A stretch of 64,000 nt of DNA, from positions 4,418,156 through 4,482,155 of the forward strand of contig NC_090611.1 in assembly GCF_004359215.1 (NCBI RefSeq), read 5' to 3'. The DNA is from Bremia lactucae. Taxonomy: Eukaryota; Oomycota; Peronosporomycetes; Peronosporales; Peronosporaceae. The notes below the pieces were generated by a model. That model saw only the letters and a program-made list of their open reading frames with translations, did not search any database and had not been told where the DNA came from. The position numbers were made by a program, and so were the translations under genes. Below are positions 13,901 to 21,053 of this stretch, piece after piece; within the stretch, counting starts at the first letter, position 1; the number at the start of each line of letters is the position of its first letter.

Positions 13901-16900
13901 GCAAGAGGACTATTATAAAAACAACAATCTACTAGATATCCAGGTTGGAAACACCTTGAATTGTATTGGTAGGTCTCAGTTTTCCAATACTGATGCGCAA
14001 GAATATCCAAGCACTCGCATGTCTAGTGAAGGCCATGGTGATTACTTTTCTAAAGCGCTAGTCCAAGAGTGTGTTAGTCATTTTGGCGAGTCAACACGGA
14101 TGGCTGCAGATGGCGAGTCATCACCAATTCAGGAATTTCAGTCGTTGCACCCATATTTTGGGCGATGTGACTACGCTAGGGCAGTCACTATTGATAGTTC
14201 GTTCCATTGTCTGCGGATTGTATTTGATAGTCGGTGTCGGTTGGGGCCTACGGCAAAATTAAATTTTTTTGCGGACTCAGATTGTAAGAGTCGTATCAGC
14301 GAGGTGGATTATGTCATGACGACTCCGGGCCATCACCTTCCAGATTTAATTGTCCATTCACACCAATTTTGGTTCCGCTTTTCAGCTTCAGAAGAAATCG
14401 TCGAGAAAGGTTGCTATGGTTATCGCTTTCAAGTAAAGCCGATGGCCAATATCCGCTGGTTTAAAGAAAGTGAAGTGCAAGCAAATCCTTCGCTTGAGTG
14501 GGCATGTTGGGTGTTAGAGCTGCTACTCAACGATGCGAATGAGCTCTTAGCGCGTGGAGCAGTGCACAATTGCAAGATCTACGATGCACTCGTGCGTTAT
14601 CTGCGCTCACCTGGAGCTCCCTATAAAGGACGGGTGGTGCGCTTGCTGCAACAATTACTCCACCGTCCTGAATGCTTTCCAACTGACGAAGTGCCGAATC
14701 TTCATGCTCTTGAATCGATTGTGAGGCTGGCATTGAGTCGTGCAGAGCTCGATAGAGGAAGTGGCAAAACTTTTCTATCAACGCACCTGTTGCAGTTGGT
14801 AGAGCTGTCTGTGATGATTTCCTCAACTTCCACTATTTTTAGTTCCAACGGTACGACGCCATTACCTCTAGTACTGGCTCCACTTAATTTCCCTGAACCT
14901 TTCGAGTTAAAGCGCGTCCATGACAGTCTATATGACGTTTCGGAAATCACAAAATTTTTGCTAGGACAAACCGAAAATTTGCCTCAGCACGTCTTGGTTG
15001 CAATATGGCTCGAGGTTTATGGATCTTCAAGAATAATTGAGACTTCGCACCCGTATGCTGTCAATACGTCCTTTAGCGGCGTTGTGACGTTTAAAGAAGC
15101 TCAGGTCATTCAGATAACGTTTGACTCACGCTGCTCACTTGCCGCAGGTCATGGGCATGGAGTGGCAATGCTAGAGCTAATTAGCTTTAGTTTTGATTCT
15201 CATGAAGACGGTCTTACGAAGAACATCTTAAGCAACGGGACTTACGCGGGGGAGAGCGGGTGGCCTGATAGACCAGTCCTACTAAATGGGAACAATCTCG
15301 AGTACACATTCCTTGGCGATGAAAATAATGTAGGTGACCACTTTGGAATTGCTTTTACAGTCACGGCATTCGGCATATCCTTGGAAAAGCAGCTATCTAA
15401 AGCAACAATAATAGATATGGAAGAGCTTCTTGTGAAGCTTGTATCAATGCAAGCAGTGCCTGACGGCTGGACGCCAGAAATGGACTTACAATTGGTGGAC
15501 TGGGTAAATAATTACGTGGAAGTTAAGGCATCACTCCAATCGAATCCTATGACGACGCCGAAGCATTCCGCTGATGTGAAGCCGGCAGAAATTAGGCTTA
15601 AACAAGCTCAGGATGGATTGCGGTGCTCGCACTTACTAGGTCTGCCACTTGAGCGACTACAACTTCGTTTTGCATTGCTCAAGTACCTAAATCAGAGCCT
15701 ACGTCATTGTCTATCACTTCTCGATCTACGGGACACAAAGTCTCCATGGACGATAGCGCATCGGCTCCGACAGCTCAGTCATTGTATTTTCTTTGACGTC
15801 AAAAGCACGCTGGTGGATGCTGCCATCGAAGCGACAAATGTTACCGATATTGGAGGAGATTTTCACAAGCAGACTGCACGTATCACGCTGGACCGAATGC
15901 AAGCGCTAGAATCACGGGACGACCGCGAGGTCGAGCCTTCCGTGTCAGAGTGTTTCTTTGCACAGGCATTTCGTCAGCTGCACTTTGTCGATCCAGCACT
16001 TTTTAGGCGTCAAATTGACAGCAAAGGTCGACTTTTTAACGTGAAGTTTCGTGGCGAGGAAGGGGTAGATTGGGGTGGAGTTTACCGAGAAGGAGCGACG
16101 TCTATGGTTGATGACCTATTTTCTCCACATTTCGCCTTGTTTGTCCTTTGCCCTAATGGTCAGCACGATACTGGCAATAATCGTGGAATGTATTTGCCCA
16201 ACCCCAAGTGCACGTCTCCAGTTGCAATGCAAATGTTTGCTTTTGTCGGCCAATTACTCGGTATCTCTCTGCGCACGCACGGTGACTTTCCTTTCATGTT
16301 ACCCTCCTTAGTGTGGAAACAATTGCTCGGTCAGACCCTCACGCGCGCCGATCTTGAAGACACTGACGCCATGTTTATTCAAATGCTAGATGGAATTGCT
16401 CATTGCGAAAGTGATGGTATTTTGACAGAAGAAGAATTTGCAACGGCTTTTGCTGGCCTTGAGTTGCGATATACGGCGTCATCGTGTACAGGAGAGGAGA
16501 TTGAGCTTGTACCAGGTGGCATCACTCGCAAGGTAGACTTTTTGAATCGGTTGGAATACTGCCGCCTAGCAGAGCGTGCCCGTCTTGAAGAGTGCAGCGC
16601 GCAAGTGGCTGCTATGGCTCGTGGTTTCGCGACGCTATTTCCCCGTCGCGTTCTGACACTACTTACTTGGCAGGAACTCGAGATTCTCGCGTGCGGCTCG
16701 CCAAAAATCGACTTGGATCTCTGGAAAAGTCACACGCGTTACGATGGCTACGCTGAGGAGGATGTGACGGTCCAGCTCTTTTGGGAGGTACTTGGTGAGT
16801 TATCAGACGAACAACGCGCCGATTTCGTACGCTTTGCATGGGGTCGCAGTCGATTGCCGCGTGGCAAGTGGCCACAACCCTTTAAATTATCCAAGAAAAG

Positions 16901-17045
16901 TGGTCGCGATGCCACGCGGAGCCTTCCTGTGGCTCACACGTGCTTCTTCTCGGTCGAGCTACCCCCGTACACGTCCCTCGAGACGATGCGTTCCATGCTG
17001 CTAGCCACCATCACCTTTGGCCTTGGTGGTATTCTCATGGCTTGA
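1929..17045 (+). CDS. Giant HECT-type E3 ubiquitin ligase with SPRY, zinc finger, LamG-like and UBA modules (5038 aa)
   Basis: A single uninterrupted ORF of 15.1 kb; start ATG at 1929 in context AAGCATGG. Modules in order, approximate residues: discoidin/DOC-like beta-sandwich 280-400; SPRY 550-685; RanBP2-like zinc finger 864-888 (CSKC...CTLC); second SPRY 1590-1735; LamG/ConA-like 2460-2640; Ala/Lys-rich coiled region around 2880-2940; two UBA-like motifs 3470-3515 and 3551-3586, each ending in EWLM; two related beta-rich segments at 4077-4175 and 4371-4482, each with FDSRC; HECT domain ~4685-5038. The HECT C-lobe has the catalytic AHTCF motif with Cys at residue 5005. HECT ligases form a thioester with ubiquitin and pass it to substrates, here probably recognised through SPRY and UBA modules. 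The combination resembles HECTD4/HERC-type giants; exact orthology is not settled. A short in-frame duplication lies at 10305-10352. Confidence 0.93.
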   Translation: MEAQDLEIVSADTAVLSSSAYTNESGPIENAPLNSYEIASQNEAWGVGDEEDGWMPKPARLHSGRTRSCAVCFAPLQRTSFASWDDYLQSQEYLTQLQTSFLQDAFISSLLCGENTAGDLPTEHRMHKNRKLKCRQNVSDYKNMTSAGWVNNCGTDKGAIRTLEEMLIEALPTPEFTHVLERRLAVVCHSSKIVSKLMSHDSINKIPRPVETALSNEELHHLAIHTLGVLLRSFDYSSPKALESFKELSQLLTCFPVLSLFSFWSPRKKPPDKLLILTEDEVGVTSVTTDSDLHGVYNAIDGLDTTFWQSRPRPGAVHFELRSSELERVTSINIHWHMNHMPQSVGVQCRIHGSESFVQVVKDHTPALSGPTIIMTSFPGAIEEARIVMAGVPASNRGGTYAIKHLQLNTPAPNSLFANPKSTVSAIAYWLLGACQNTNEVMVAEAIGAFRAWALATASLHVTLLFVDMLLRFRIRDNSLYHQNVMALALEQGQHLLKGIQAFYREELHNRARKSDEAAIGNISKAEASFESSVCSNGVIVEDGGRAVRTRETSYQYAAVNCGIFDGKASWIFRLDTDTQDDEMTCFGAATLPVTVNGYDSSPSLWMLRGYNGNLYARGHKVSRTIGKVHPGDIVQVDIDMAEGTLAYKINGTDYGVVFTDLAGQEVHPAVSFYGSGKVISLLGVTRWDCPALIPAGIDPVFLSNLREHHFFVGYGTLGKGGQLGYASNGDSNISSGIAATTGSNLIRIKGEAKVRCLSTHPPSHGDAYVMYDLFEAYYMLQGAVAINDDSRDEQNHETCLVFKIYGDDKLLWQSEQISESCQIEFFEVVIKDVRMLELKVSCLGSNFCAHAVWVDPFLHPVKEWACSKCSFVCKGCSKLCTLCRNGIRPESISLAAAADTKLVIPAVYTDDVDGRSMTSLSDLGTTIIRQIDDLYKLRLVRHNAYSSSAKSFLPFEEPFCRQPSRKVFLLLLDILQRCHAQCISSGVDAEAHCARDGCVHILGIISANLVSVHRHDVEELTAKLGGLSGKIIDLRRELEAISSISEDFQRQTNHLVKDVQMAAARTIVAGLPVLYSSALDKLTLLLQLLRLYIKYPVDVSSDRNFMLTSVMKILTTPGPDGILTLMPFNEPEPACLKIVEENLWLTAVKQTISLLMQIVVSDHRKFLTSQANNSVQETIADDFNAPASAIRLLKMYQLVLLSKAVALTNLSASSNELEQQVISRRRLQLQDAIVQLSFLCLHAYRDLVDNIVTSQAEESFFFTEAEAAQLLDVPPYKFPLLSEVLPWFLTCLCLLQRQAWLARSILPPVVRLLEALDHYCSESQLVKKSARRFQELEIYKNARLLEANEVERANSYDRDPNCRSSKRLYNVFYQLYTGEKDHFEGQIGFQFEATRTFNIAALGRSVNPMRHGGRLLRAHTIRLWEDKSQLLIAQVLVGGSSTKDVLGYALEMLSTPVRIIQGKIYRLTTQEFANGGDPWYKRENLPSEEYDESFIKILRDCYASRSTGFPGSQNMTGATYGVPTLLVQDETPLTSFPQFVPAHGCLSLRFNTKDKLPSVSISHSGTSAYVKDGIDTWRTCILRTSFLYGVHSVDFALKCSLVGGIVSGHLCVGVVWRQPLINRVLPQSSPHDTFVGETPNSIGWMPSVGAIWVQGIRYDYGSKISVAAGDVFTVTIDYDLQILAFAYNGRNIGVAVGPKKAIPLGAIIDKLPNVVTPAVSLYGAQDVIQVRPSGIAKSTLRIHWLFDLHNSLASLAGRLASTLIAGHPVDGVEEELLPWLQSPLLSGGIAESSIGQNRFTISEPLCWSDALQLEYNRCQLSGEESNVALQSKSALLNKEEEPAAKQRGFQGHIESIKGASQHNSSFWQNWTAEMTECGIVQLIMSWLEKHYPDRTFLRRLGKFPSCERWMCAALIMHAPSHVLQEAEAIAAAAGASKAGEIIAAESFLADADFSPSDDLIYVWKRILALRHWLIKARQEYRAREADEPFSNEQAQDSNPTLMKAEGFTLTSDSKRLFADRNLEHCVMMPRSFDDLVGQVIQRAEFLCKLAPPSDGAENVNGDSQIALFNLAEKWSSQKTPPLLQPMLERWKTLGEVDSSKWSGIVDVLRAQHRWRARRASIQEPAPIMSSNTRLSTERDDCCGCEDSDDLQPNKKYDYTNRFSAMMKACELYIRDGIGAPPEILTMLLEKRQRRSDSRLFGFQAMKSILSLLSYDSAIHNALIFLRPAMRGFSESEKESRELNDGQVVAETFRATVRHHYLNGLEGCNRQTINSIQCAFRDLYTYLAELLSRTSSDAVSDPQLIQAILCAWSLDFEPQDHQFLLDTGMLKKLQETFSINSIIREAAAAKTIPIPTRKLARNYTSINWHPLSDKFVQQGLLHSGFIVKRDVIRLLHRAPHYARSADTFDRNKLATKSSDVIELSARHTTSSLSLLYADMLNRLQQKLLGPPSRTHTCKTLLFGGPVTQTTGRVAQSPDKSMPNNISYVEMPALGEIHDFTIELWLFPTELQGYQALRCDNGVQNGSVYLELVGRHVQLSIPGNFPRERIFMSYSFQTFEWTHCAVAYSCTEKFVQLIVNGALVETLAFERVYSTVQLRASRLGCWMSDVDVPGASLKNISAQRKFKGSIAELRIWRISRACHEVLQDFQRSIPLINRPINSLLSTFELFSRDMIGLWHLTEGEGICGYDSASTLKATKEGTKVKEGLKLTIFHCHWVPSCLPVFGNDTVSGMLSNEWNKTIKCICLLQRKIRLWLVKEFDDAVRLSKLMCDYHERKSIQKYSQIIRINGDDDSEAVLESDEAVLESDEAYIGPIESERCPLNDSLLIDMTTSQLLSHWNACTDEQILVSKQTRRCAWIVFRFLACTGITGAYDRREGEAKSIAAAAKLKRKQRLQKDESLHTQTIDLTYEDAAARTAEAACDAAKSAATNRELEKPVLQTLWFSKEFHRKVFEILERELIQGKELIKDTEGLTRAQRVTRSVSTPLQKRNLNLRHYPSDVARANDNLVNHTPSNITENSNILEPLEVEMHLYEILLFMLSQSQQPPAVTHLARPHMLRGLLEMLFLASPRSQRVNKLLLRKICCSGNVKPSDVGAILGSESVFIDLLLDQVADSMTSVVAPVSPPALNALASSSPVATRRVTLMSSSESLSSQLGFQSGRISLVIASESVALLRRLLMEKQWKHHVAENLCNVISNISPFLAKKKDISPSLAMTDADPSDIRFRAAITRAVGALCVLGSHSDCIRIGGKVVVASQDVSGCETDSSVDDCGQTVRATLIEMSSHAPSVRVVFHPTSPKSEFDPSHNVQDINLSSLSPIEEICLSPTVVPQTLEMMLVIFQLASLDETSALKRFDSLWRLQIRSRALLAFDALLRYSIEKTQNFAHKIAIQRLLQLALTPIRLDSFLSLPVLQERGRIVLCRMIESATPLGEAMFRGLPEPTPQIYDLSDMAPTSVVEINENPSEEESEANRVRRGFASTLAAMGFEFDLCMAALTHSRDDPNMAVEWLMGDGALTYQQRQEARRLAQASLAFHELDGEAEGSPCLALEGRATELQNISGLPYCLTYCALELSNNDSNRAMEWLMEFGNVYAEDPDLLDLLKDPFSAARMDVLDDKAALEEIEQLDLLVTTHDRHNNSILEDLGPAPSMQNADLTSASNVDGMGVSLAPILASRQAQINLTIALPQDASMNAYPPLDPEYLTPNILLVVASHTGSVQQLRAGVYQRYSSDNGVLLTFLNTETGAYENEWHSPRDLRRIEKIYDEPLESVASIQRVALKTENALSIFYARRAITALLCAFNSEKALKAPAFELATERDQDIEKKPPRALFSFSSQIYGVVGSPVQLISLLKLVAASEMNSFQRSDIETMDTFAQKVVGGKSTAINQPSTLLASLKMITLRILYEEFQMEKLTKSNVKLARVLSRNVASANSHEIFSKFGSEHMYSESIPRALKKFDEGDECNSKDSSREVAMSIEEMPPFSATPRKLEELSARKQEDYYKNNNLLDIQVGNTLNCIGRSQFSNTDAQEYPSTRMSSEGHGDYFSKALVQECVSHFGESTRMAADGESSPIQEFQSLHPYFGRCDYARAVTIDSSFHCLRIVFDSRCRLGPTAKLNFFADSDCKSRISEVDYVMTTPGHHLPDLIVHSHQFWFRFSASEEIVEKGCYGYRFQVKPMANIRWFKESEVQANPSLEWACWVLELLLNDANELLARGAVHNCKIYDALVRYLRSPGAPYKGRVVRLLQQLLHRPECFPTDEVPNLHALESIVRLALSRAELDRGSGKTFLSTHLLQLVELSVMISSTSTIFSSNGTTPLPLVLAPLNFPEPFELKRVHDSLYDVSEITKFLLGQTENLPQHVLVAIWLEVYGSSRIIETSHPYAVNTSFSGVVTFKEAQVIQITFDSRCSLAAGHGHGVAMLELISFSFDSHEDGLTKNILSNGTYAGESGWPDRPVLLNGNNLEYTFLGDENNVGDHFGIAFTVTAFGISLEKQLSKATIIDMEELLVKLVSMQAVPDGWTPEMDLQLVDWVNNYVEVKASLQSNPMTTPKHSADVKPAEIRLKQAQDGLRCSHLLGLPLERLQLRFALLKYLNQSLRHCLSLLDLRDTKSPWTIAHRLRQLSHCIFFDVKSTLVDAAIEATNVTDIGGDFHKQTARITLDRMQALESRDDREVEPSVSECFFAQAFRQLHFVDPALFRRQIDSKGRLFNVKFRGEEGVDWGGVYREGATSMVDDLFSPHFALFVLCPNGQHDTGNNRGMYLPNPKCTSPVAMQMFAFVGQLLGISLRTHGDFPFMLPSLVWKQLLGQTLTRADLEDTDAMFIQMLDGIAHCESDGILTEEEFATAFAGLELRYTASSCTGEEIELVPGGITRKVDFLNRLEYCRLAERARLEECSAQVAAMARGFATLFPRRVLTLLTWQELEILACGSPKIDLDLWKSHTRYDGYAEEDVTVQLFWEVLGELSDEQRADFVRFAWGRSRLPRGKWPQPFKLSKKSGRDATRSLPVAHTCFFSVELPPYTSLETMRSMLLATITFGLGGILMA

Positions 17046-17186
17046 TGTGGCGCGTGTCACCCTAGAGAAACTGTTAATGGACACAGTAGCAGCACAGCGA
17101 CCGTGGCTCAATTCTCGCGTAAATTTAATGTTATCCTACGTGCTAGGTGGCATAGCAGGGATTTGTCGCTACCACACTACCTAAAT

Positions 17187-18329
17187 CTACACGCGTGCAA
17201 AGTGTTTCAGCCCACTGCCTACAATGCTGCAATTCTCCAACTTCAGAGCTTGCTGCACAGCATCTTGATCATATTCTGTGGATGGCAATACAATTTGCGC
17301 ACTTCGGGCAATGGCGGCAAGTGGACCAACCGTCAGACCAGCCTTCTCTCCAGTCAGCAAGATCTTGTCCGTTGCGTGCAGATCCAAGCTGTAAATAAAA
17401 TTATCGCGAAGTCTAAGCTCGTGATCAAATTTGCAATTCGACAAGATTACCAACCTCTTGGCCAACATCTCCGCGTGCGTTAAAAGGTCGCCGTGACTCA
17501 ATACCTCGCTTTTCTTTGGCATGTGGCCGTCGACCTCTAATGCATTATAACACCAGTTCTTCTTAGCTTCATAGCGTATCCTGTACATAGCTTTCTTTTT
17601 TAAACAAAAGATACGTACTCGAGTATGTAACAGCGAGTGGCGTCTGCTTACTTAGCAATTTGCTAACAGCTTTCATAACGTAAGGCTCCGGACTGTTGAT
17701 CATCATACCATTTAGATTCAGCATGCCTTCTACCGGATCCCAGCTCGTAGTGATGATGCTGTGCAGGTGGCGAAAATTCTTGGGGCGAAACACTTCCTTG
17801 CGCTGGCGGACTACAGTCATATGCATGAATATTACCCTTCCTTACAATGCAAGACTGCTTCCAGTTAGTAAGCCTTACAGGTAGCGAGCTCTGGAAAGAG
17901 ACCTTGCACGATTTCAGTTTGGTTGCGACCACCTTGTTTAGGCTCAAACACGAGGCCACTGGCGTTGCTGTCCTGTAGGATAAAGGCCAGTTCCTCAGCC
18001 TGCGACACCTCGGGCTCGATAATGGCCACCGTGAGGCCTGCGCGTGCCGCCGCCAACTGTGTGATAACGTTTTCAATGCTGTTGGGGAGCCACAAGGCCA
18101 CTACATTGCCGCTTTCAAATTGCAAATCCAAAAAGCCGTTGGCGAGCTCGTTCACGGCCGCGTTGAGCTCCTTAAAGCTATAACGCACATCCTGCTTAAT
18201 ACTGCGAAGTGCTTCTTTATGAGGCATTCGCACGACTGCTTCGTCTAAAGCTCCGCCTACTGTGCTAGCAGAGCGAATGCCCATGGCTGCACGCAGCAGG
18301 ACTTTGGAGCGAACGAGGTGGGCGTGCAT
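17187..18329 (-). pseudogene. Truncated AMP-binding (acyl-CoA synthetase-like) gene
   Basis: Best model on the minus strand: exons 18329-17879, 17810-17619 and 17536-17187, with introns of 68 and 82 nt that begin GTAAGG and GTACGT and end TAG; total about 330 aa. Start chosen at 18329 because the N-terminus is then Arg/Ser/Ala-rich like a mitochondrial presequence; an upstream in-frame ATG ends at 18377. Residues ~30-170 match the N-terminal half of AMP-forming acyl-CoA synthetases (RYSFKELN, VALWLPNSIE, GLVFEP). The region aligned with the P-loop (YSSGTTGxPKG) reads YSKVDGHMPKKSE, so the Ser/Thr/Gly core is lost, although the following LSHGDLLTHAEML is kept. The protein stops after ~GLKHFARV, without the adenylation core and C-terminal lid; the HECT stop is only ~140 bp away, leaving no room for them. 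Probably inactive; it could be a non-enzymatic relic still transcribed. Confidence 0.6.
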
Positions 18330-18397
18330 TTTACGACGTATACCGAATTGTGGTGCACACAAATGATGGGACCTCACATGTCTTAGCGCAATAAAAT
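18330..18397. promoter_or_regulatory. Very short bidirectional promoter between the synthetase-like gene and CTF8
   Basis: The two start codons are divergent and 68 bp apart, or 20 bp if the upstream ATG of the synthetase-like gene is used. Any promoter must be shared or overlap the coding regions. No clear Inr motif was found here. Confidence 0.45.
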
Positions 18398-18760
18398 ATG
18401 ATTGTACCTATAAAAGTTGACGCTGCAGCAAAAGAATGGAGTGTGCTCGAGTTTCAGGGCGATCTCCTACCAAGTGACAGCGCCAATACACTTAGTCTAC
18501 GTGGAATTGATGTAGGCACTCTGCGCTACGGAGATGGTGGTGAGATTACTTTGCGCATTGGCAATCACATTCTGTCTGGAAAGGTGGCAAAGCTGGCCAA
18601 GCCCTTTGCCATCTTGCAGAAAGATTGTGGAAATGGCGATGGTGACGTGGTTATGACGGATGCTACGATGGAGGTGGCTACACAAGTAAAATACGAGGTG
18701 GTTGGTATTGCTCGCACACGTGTCTTGTTTGATTCCAGGCCAAAACCAGTGCTAGATTAG
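18398..18760 (+). CDS. CTF8: Ctf8, alternative clamp-loader (Ctf18-RFC) subunit
   Basis: A complete 120-aa protein. The family signature is visible: EWSVLEFQG at residues 13-21, LGTL-like spacing (VGTLRYGDGGEITLRIGNHILSG, residues 39-61), GKVAKLAKPFAIL and a C-terminal YEVVGIARTRVLFDSRPKP strand that pairs with Ctf18/Dcc1. Ctf8 is normally 110-135 aa, so the length fits. In the Ctf18-Dcc1-Ctf8 complex it helps load PCNA and supports sister-chromatid cohesion in the nucleus. It is intronless and divergent from the synthetase-like gene upstream. Confidence 0.88.
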   Translation: MIVPIKVDAAAKEWSVLEFQGDLLPSDSANTLSLRGIDVGTLRYGDGGEITLRIGNHILSGKVAKLAKPFAILQKDCGNGDGDVVMTDATMEVATQVKYEVVGIARTRVLFDSRPKPVLD

Positions 18761-19223
18761 AGTAGTAAAAGCTTGGAGTATAACTTTTAAATTTAGACTG
18801 AAAGGTTACGTTAGCTTCCACAGCGCGATTGGCTTAAAAGAGCTAGAATCCAAATACGAGAATGGTCAAGAAGCAGATAGAACACAAGCCAACTTAATAA
18901 ATCTCACTTTTGGCTGATTCTGCGGGTCGGATATGGCCATGTCAGCGCTCCCTGTGAATTCGAAGCTTTAGAAGTAGCCCATGCTACCTCTTTAAAGCGC
19001 GCGTCGTGAGGTTATTCTCGCAAGATAGCATTATGTTACGATTAACGATTGATGTGGGAGACGGCTTTCAAGACCAAAACTGTCGACTTTAGAATCAAAT
19101 TATTTTTTTAAGAGCTTCTTAATCTTGCTTGACTTCTTTCTGGTCAAAAATCTAACAACTCCTGCAATCAATGTGGCTACACAATTTATTCGCACTGCAA
19201 AATATCTTCAACATCCAGAAAAG
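18761..19223. other. Intergenic, CTF8 to Crinkler A
   Basis: No coding region recognised. The last ~60 bp share sequence with the region upstream of Crinkler B (both contain CAATGTGGCTACACAATTT), so the duplicated block includes 5' flanking DNA. Confidence 0.6.
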
Positions 19224-20657
19224 ATGGTCAAACTTTTCTGTGCGATTGTTGATGTCGCGGGAGCCGCTTTTCCGGTAGACATTGATTCAAAAGAGGCAGT
19301 AAGAGATCTAAAGAAGGCAGTCAAAGCGGAGAAAGCCGCGACGATAGCATGTGACGCTAAAGACCTTCGGCTTTTTCTGGCAAAGACAGACAAGGGTCGT
19401 GGTCGATGGCTCACGGAATTTGAGGTGCAGAACGGTGTGGCAGATATTAGCGGTCTCAAGATGCTGGACGTCACAGAGGCGCCACTCGACATGGCTGGAT
19501 TCAACGAAGAGAATGTGCGATTTACAATCACAAAAGAACTTATTAAGGCCAAAAAGACCCCAGTTCATGTGTTGGTAGAGCCTCCCGAGCCACCACGAGA
19601 ATGGTGGCTTGTCACGGGGTCCGTTGTTGATGCGCTTGGTTCGACAGGAATTCGCAGCAATTTGTACTGGATCGCGACATTATGCATTGGATACTACGAT
19701 CCTACGCGCCGCGTTGGCAACGAGAATGGCGCGTTTTCGTATGAAGGCAAGAATTTGTGTTTTCATGTGCTCTTTGAATCACGTACGTGCGTTTTTTTCA
19801 AGCCATTTATTTGGATCTTATTGATGATATATAACACAAACTTTGTTCCTTCTATAGAATATGCCGCTCAGATGTTCGAGAATAATTTAGCGCTTGGAAC
19901 GCGAACGCTTCACTCTCCATTGAATAAACACGAGGTCGAGACACGCATTTCACGAGCTAATGGTATGCCTAATGATCTCAAACGCATCTTTCACCTTGAC
20001 TATGATTCCAACGACTCGGAATCTTTTCAAAGCACCAGTTCGTCCGAATCGTTGACAACAGTGGCTTATTTTCTGGAACCATCGACGAAAGAGTTTCAAT
20101 TTCAGCGAATTGAACACGAAAAGATTTTCCCATCGTGTGTAAAGGCAGAATGTTTGTATCTCGTGTCCAAAAAGGAGTGCAGCGACCACGAACGCGAGTT
20201 TGGCAAGTACGATCGGGACCCAAACAATCGACTCGCGCTTTCTCGCGATATGTATGGTTGGTACGATGGTGTGAGTGTTGACGTTCCAATTGTGAACATG
20301 CTTCCCGGTAATGTTGAAGAACATCCGTCAATTGGCAGTAGACGAAAGGTAATTTTCGTGAGCGAAGCATTGTATACTATGCCGGAAAATTCTGACGTTT
20401 TTAAGTAGGTTGACGTCTTTGTGAAAGTTGTCGATGTGAGGTACGCCGATCTGGTTTTTAGTCGTTTAAGAGATGGATCAACTACTACTACCGATCCGCT
20501 CATGATGAAGACGTTTGTTCATGTCGAGAATCCAGACACATTTTGTTTTTGTATGATGTGGAAGTACAATGACAACGCCAAGCGCGTAATTGACTTTTTT
20601 GACACGAATCGGGCGATGATTGAGTGGAAAAACAAGTCTCGAAACATATATTGTTAA
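19224..20657 (+). CDS. Crinkler (CRN)-family effector candidate A
   Basis: Model: exons 19224-19782, 19858-20348 and 20409-20657 (about 432 aa); introns of 75 and 60 nt with GTACGT/CTATAG and GTAATT/AAGTAG ends. Both keep frame and both are matched in copy B. Start set at 19224 because MVKLFCAIV is the usual CRN N-terminus; the frame is open further upstream. The N-terminal ubiquitin-like LFLAK domain has LFLAK at residues 50-54, a RWLTEFEV stretch, and HVLVEPP at 115-121, the HVLVxxP boundary where CRN C-terminal domains are swapped. The C-terminal part (~125-432) was not recognised; it has a YDRDPNNRLALSRDMYGWYDG block. CRNs are host-directed intracellular effectors or proteins of wider eukaryotic ancestry. 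No classic signal peptide is visible, as in many CRNs. Confidence 0.8.
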
Positions 20658-21053
20658 TATTGCCATTATAAAAGATGGAATGATCGTTGAAATTACAATG
20701 ACGAAGAATACGTATGCGCAATAAGGGGGTCCATTGTCGCTTATTCAAATGCACGGCTATCAAAAAAAGATAATAAACATATAACATACACTTGAGAATG
20801 CACGCCAAACCGAAGCCAGTCAAAGCGAAAGTGAATTTCTCACTAAAAAATGATGTTAGCAGCGTGATCTTCATAGTGTTTTAATCATCTAAGCAAGCAT
20901 TAAATGTGTCTAGGTCGTGGCGTCTCTTTGCCTCTTTGACACGCACTATGGTAGCAACGTAAATTTGAAAGAATCGGTCTTCACTGTCTGAAATAATCCT
21001 CAAATGCTTAATGATAGAATTATTAGCAAGTCAAGAGGTCGTTTTTTTTTCTC
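20658..21053. other. Gap between the convergent Crinkler-like genes
   Basis: 396 bp, AT-rich, no credible ORF. It would hold the 3' UTRs of both genes, which end tail to tail. Confidence 0.55.
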
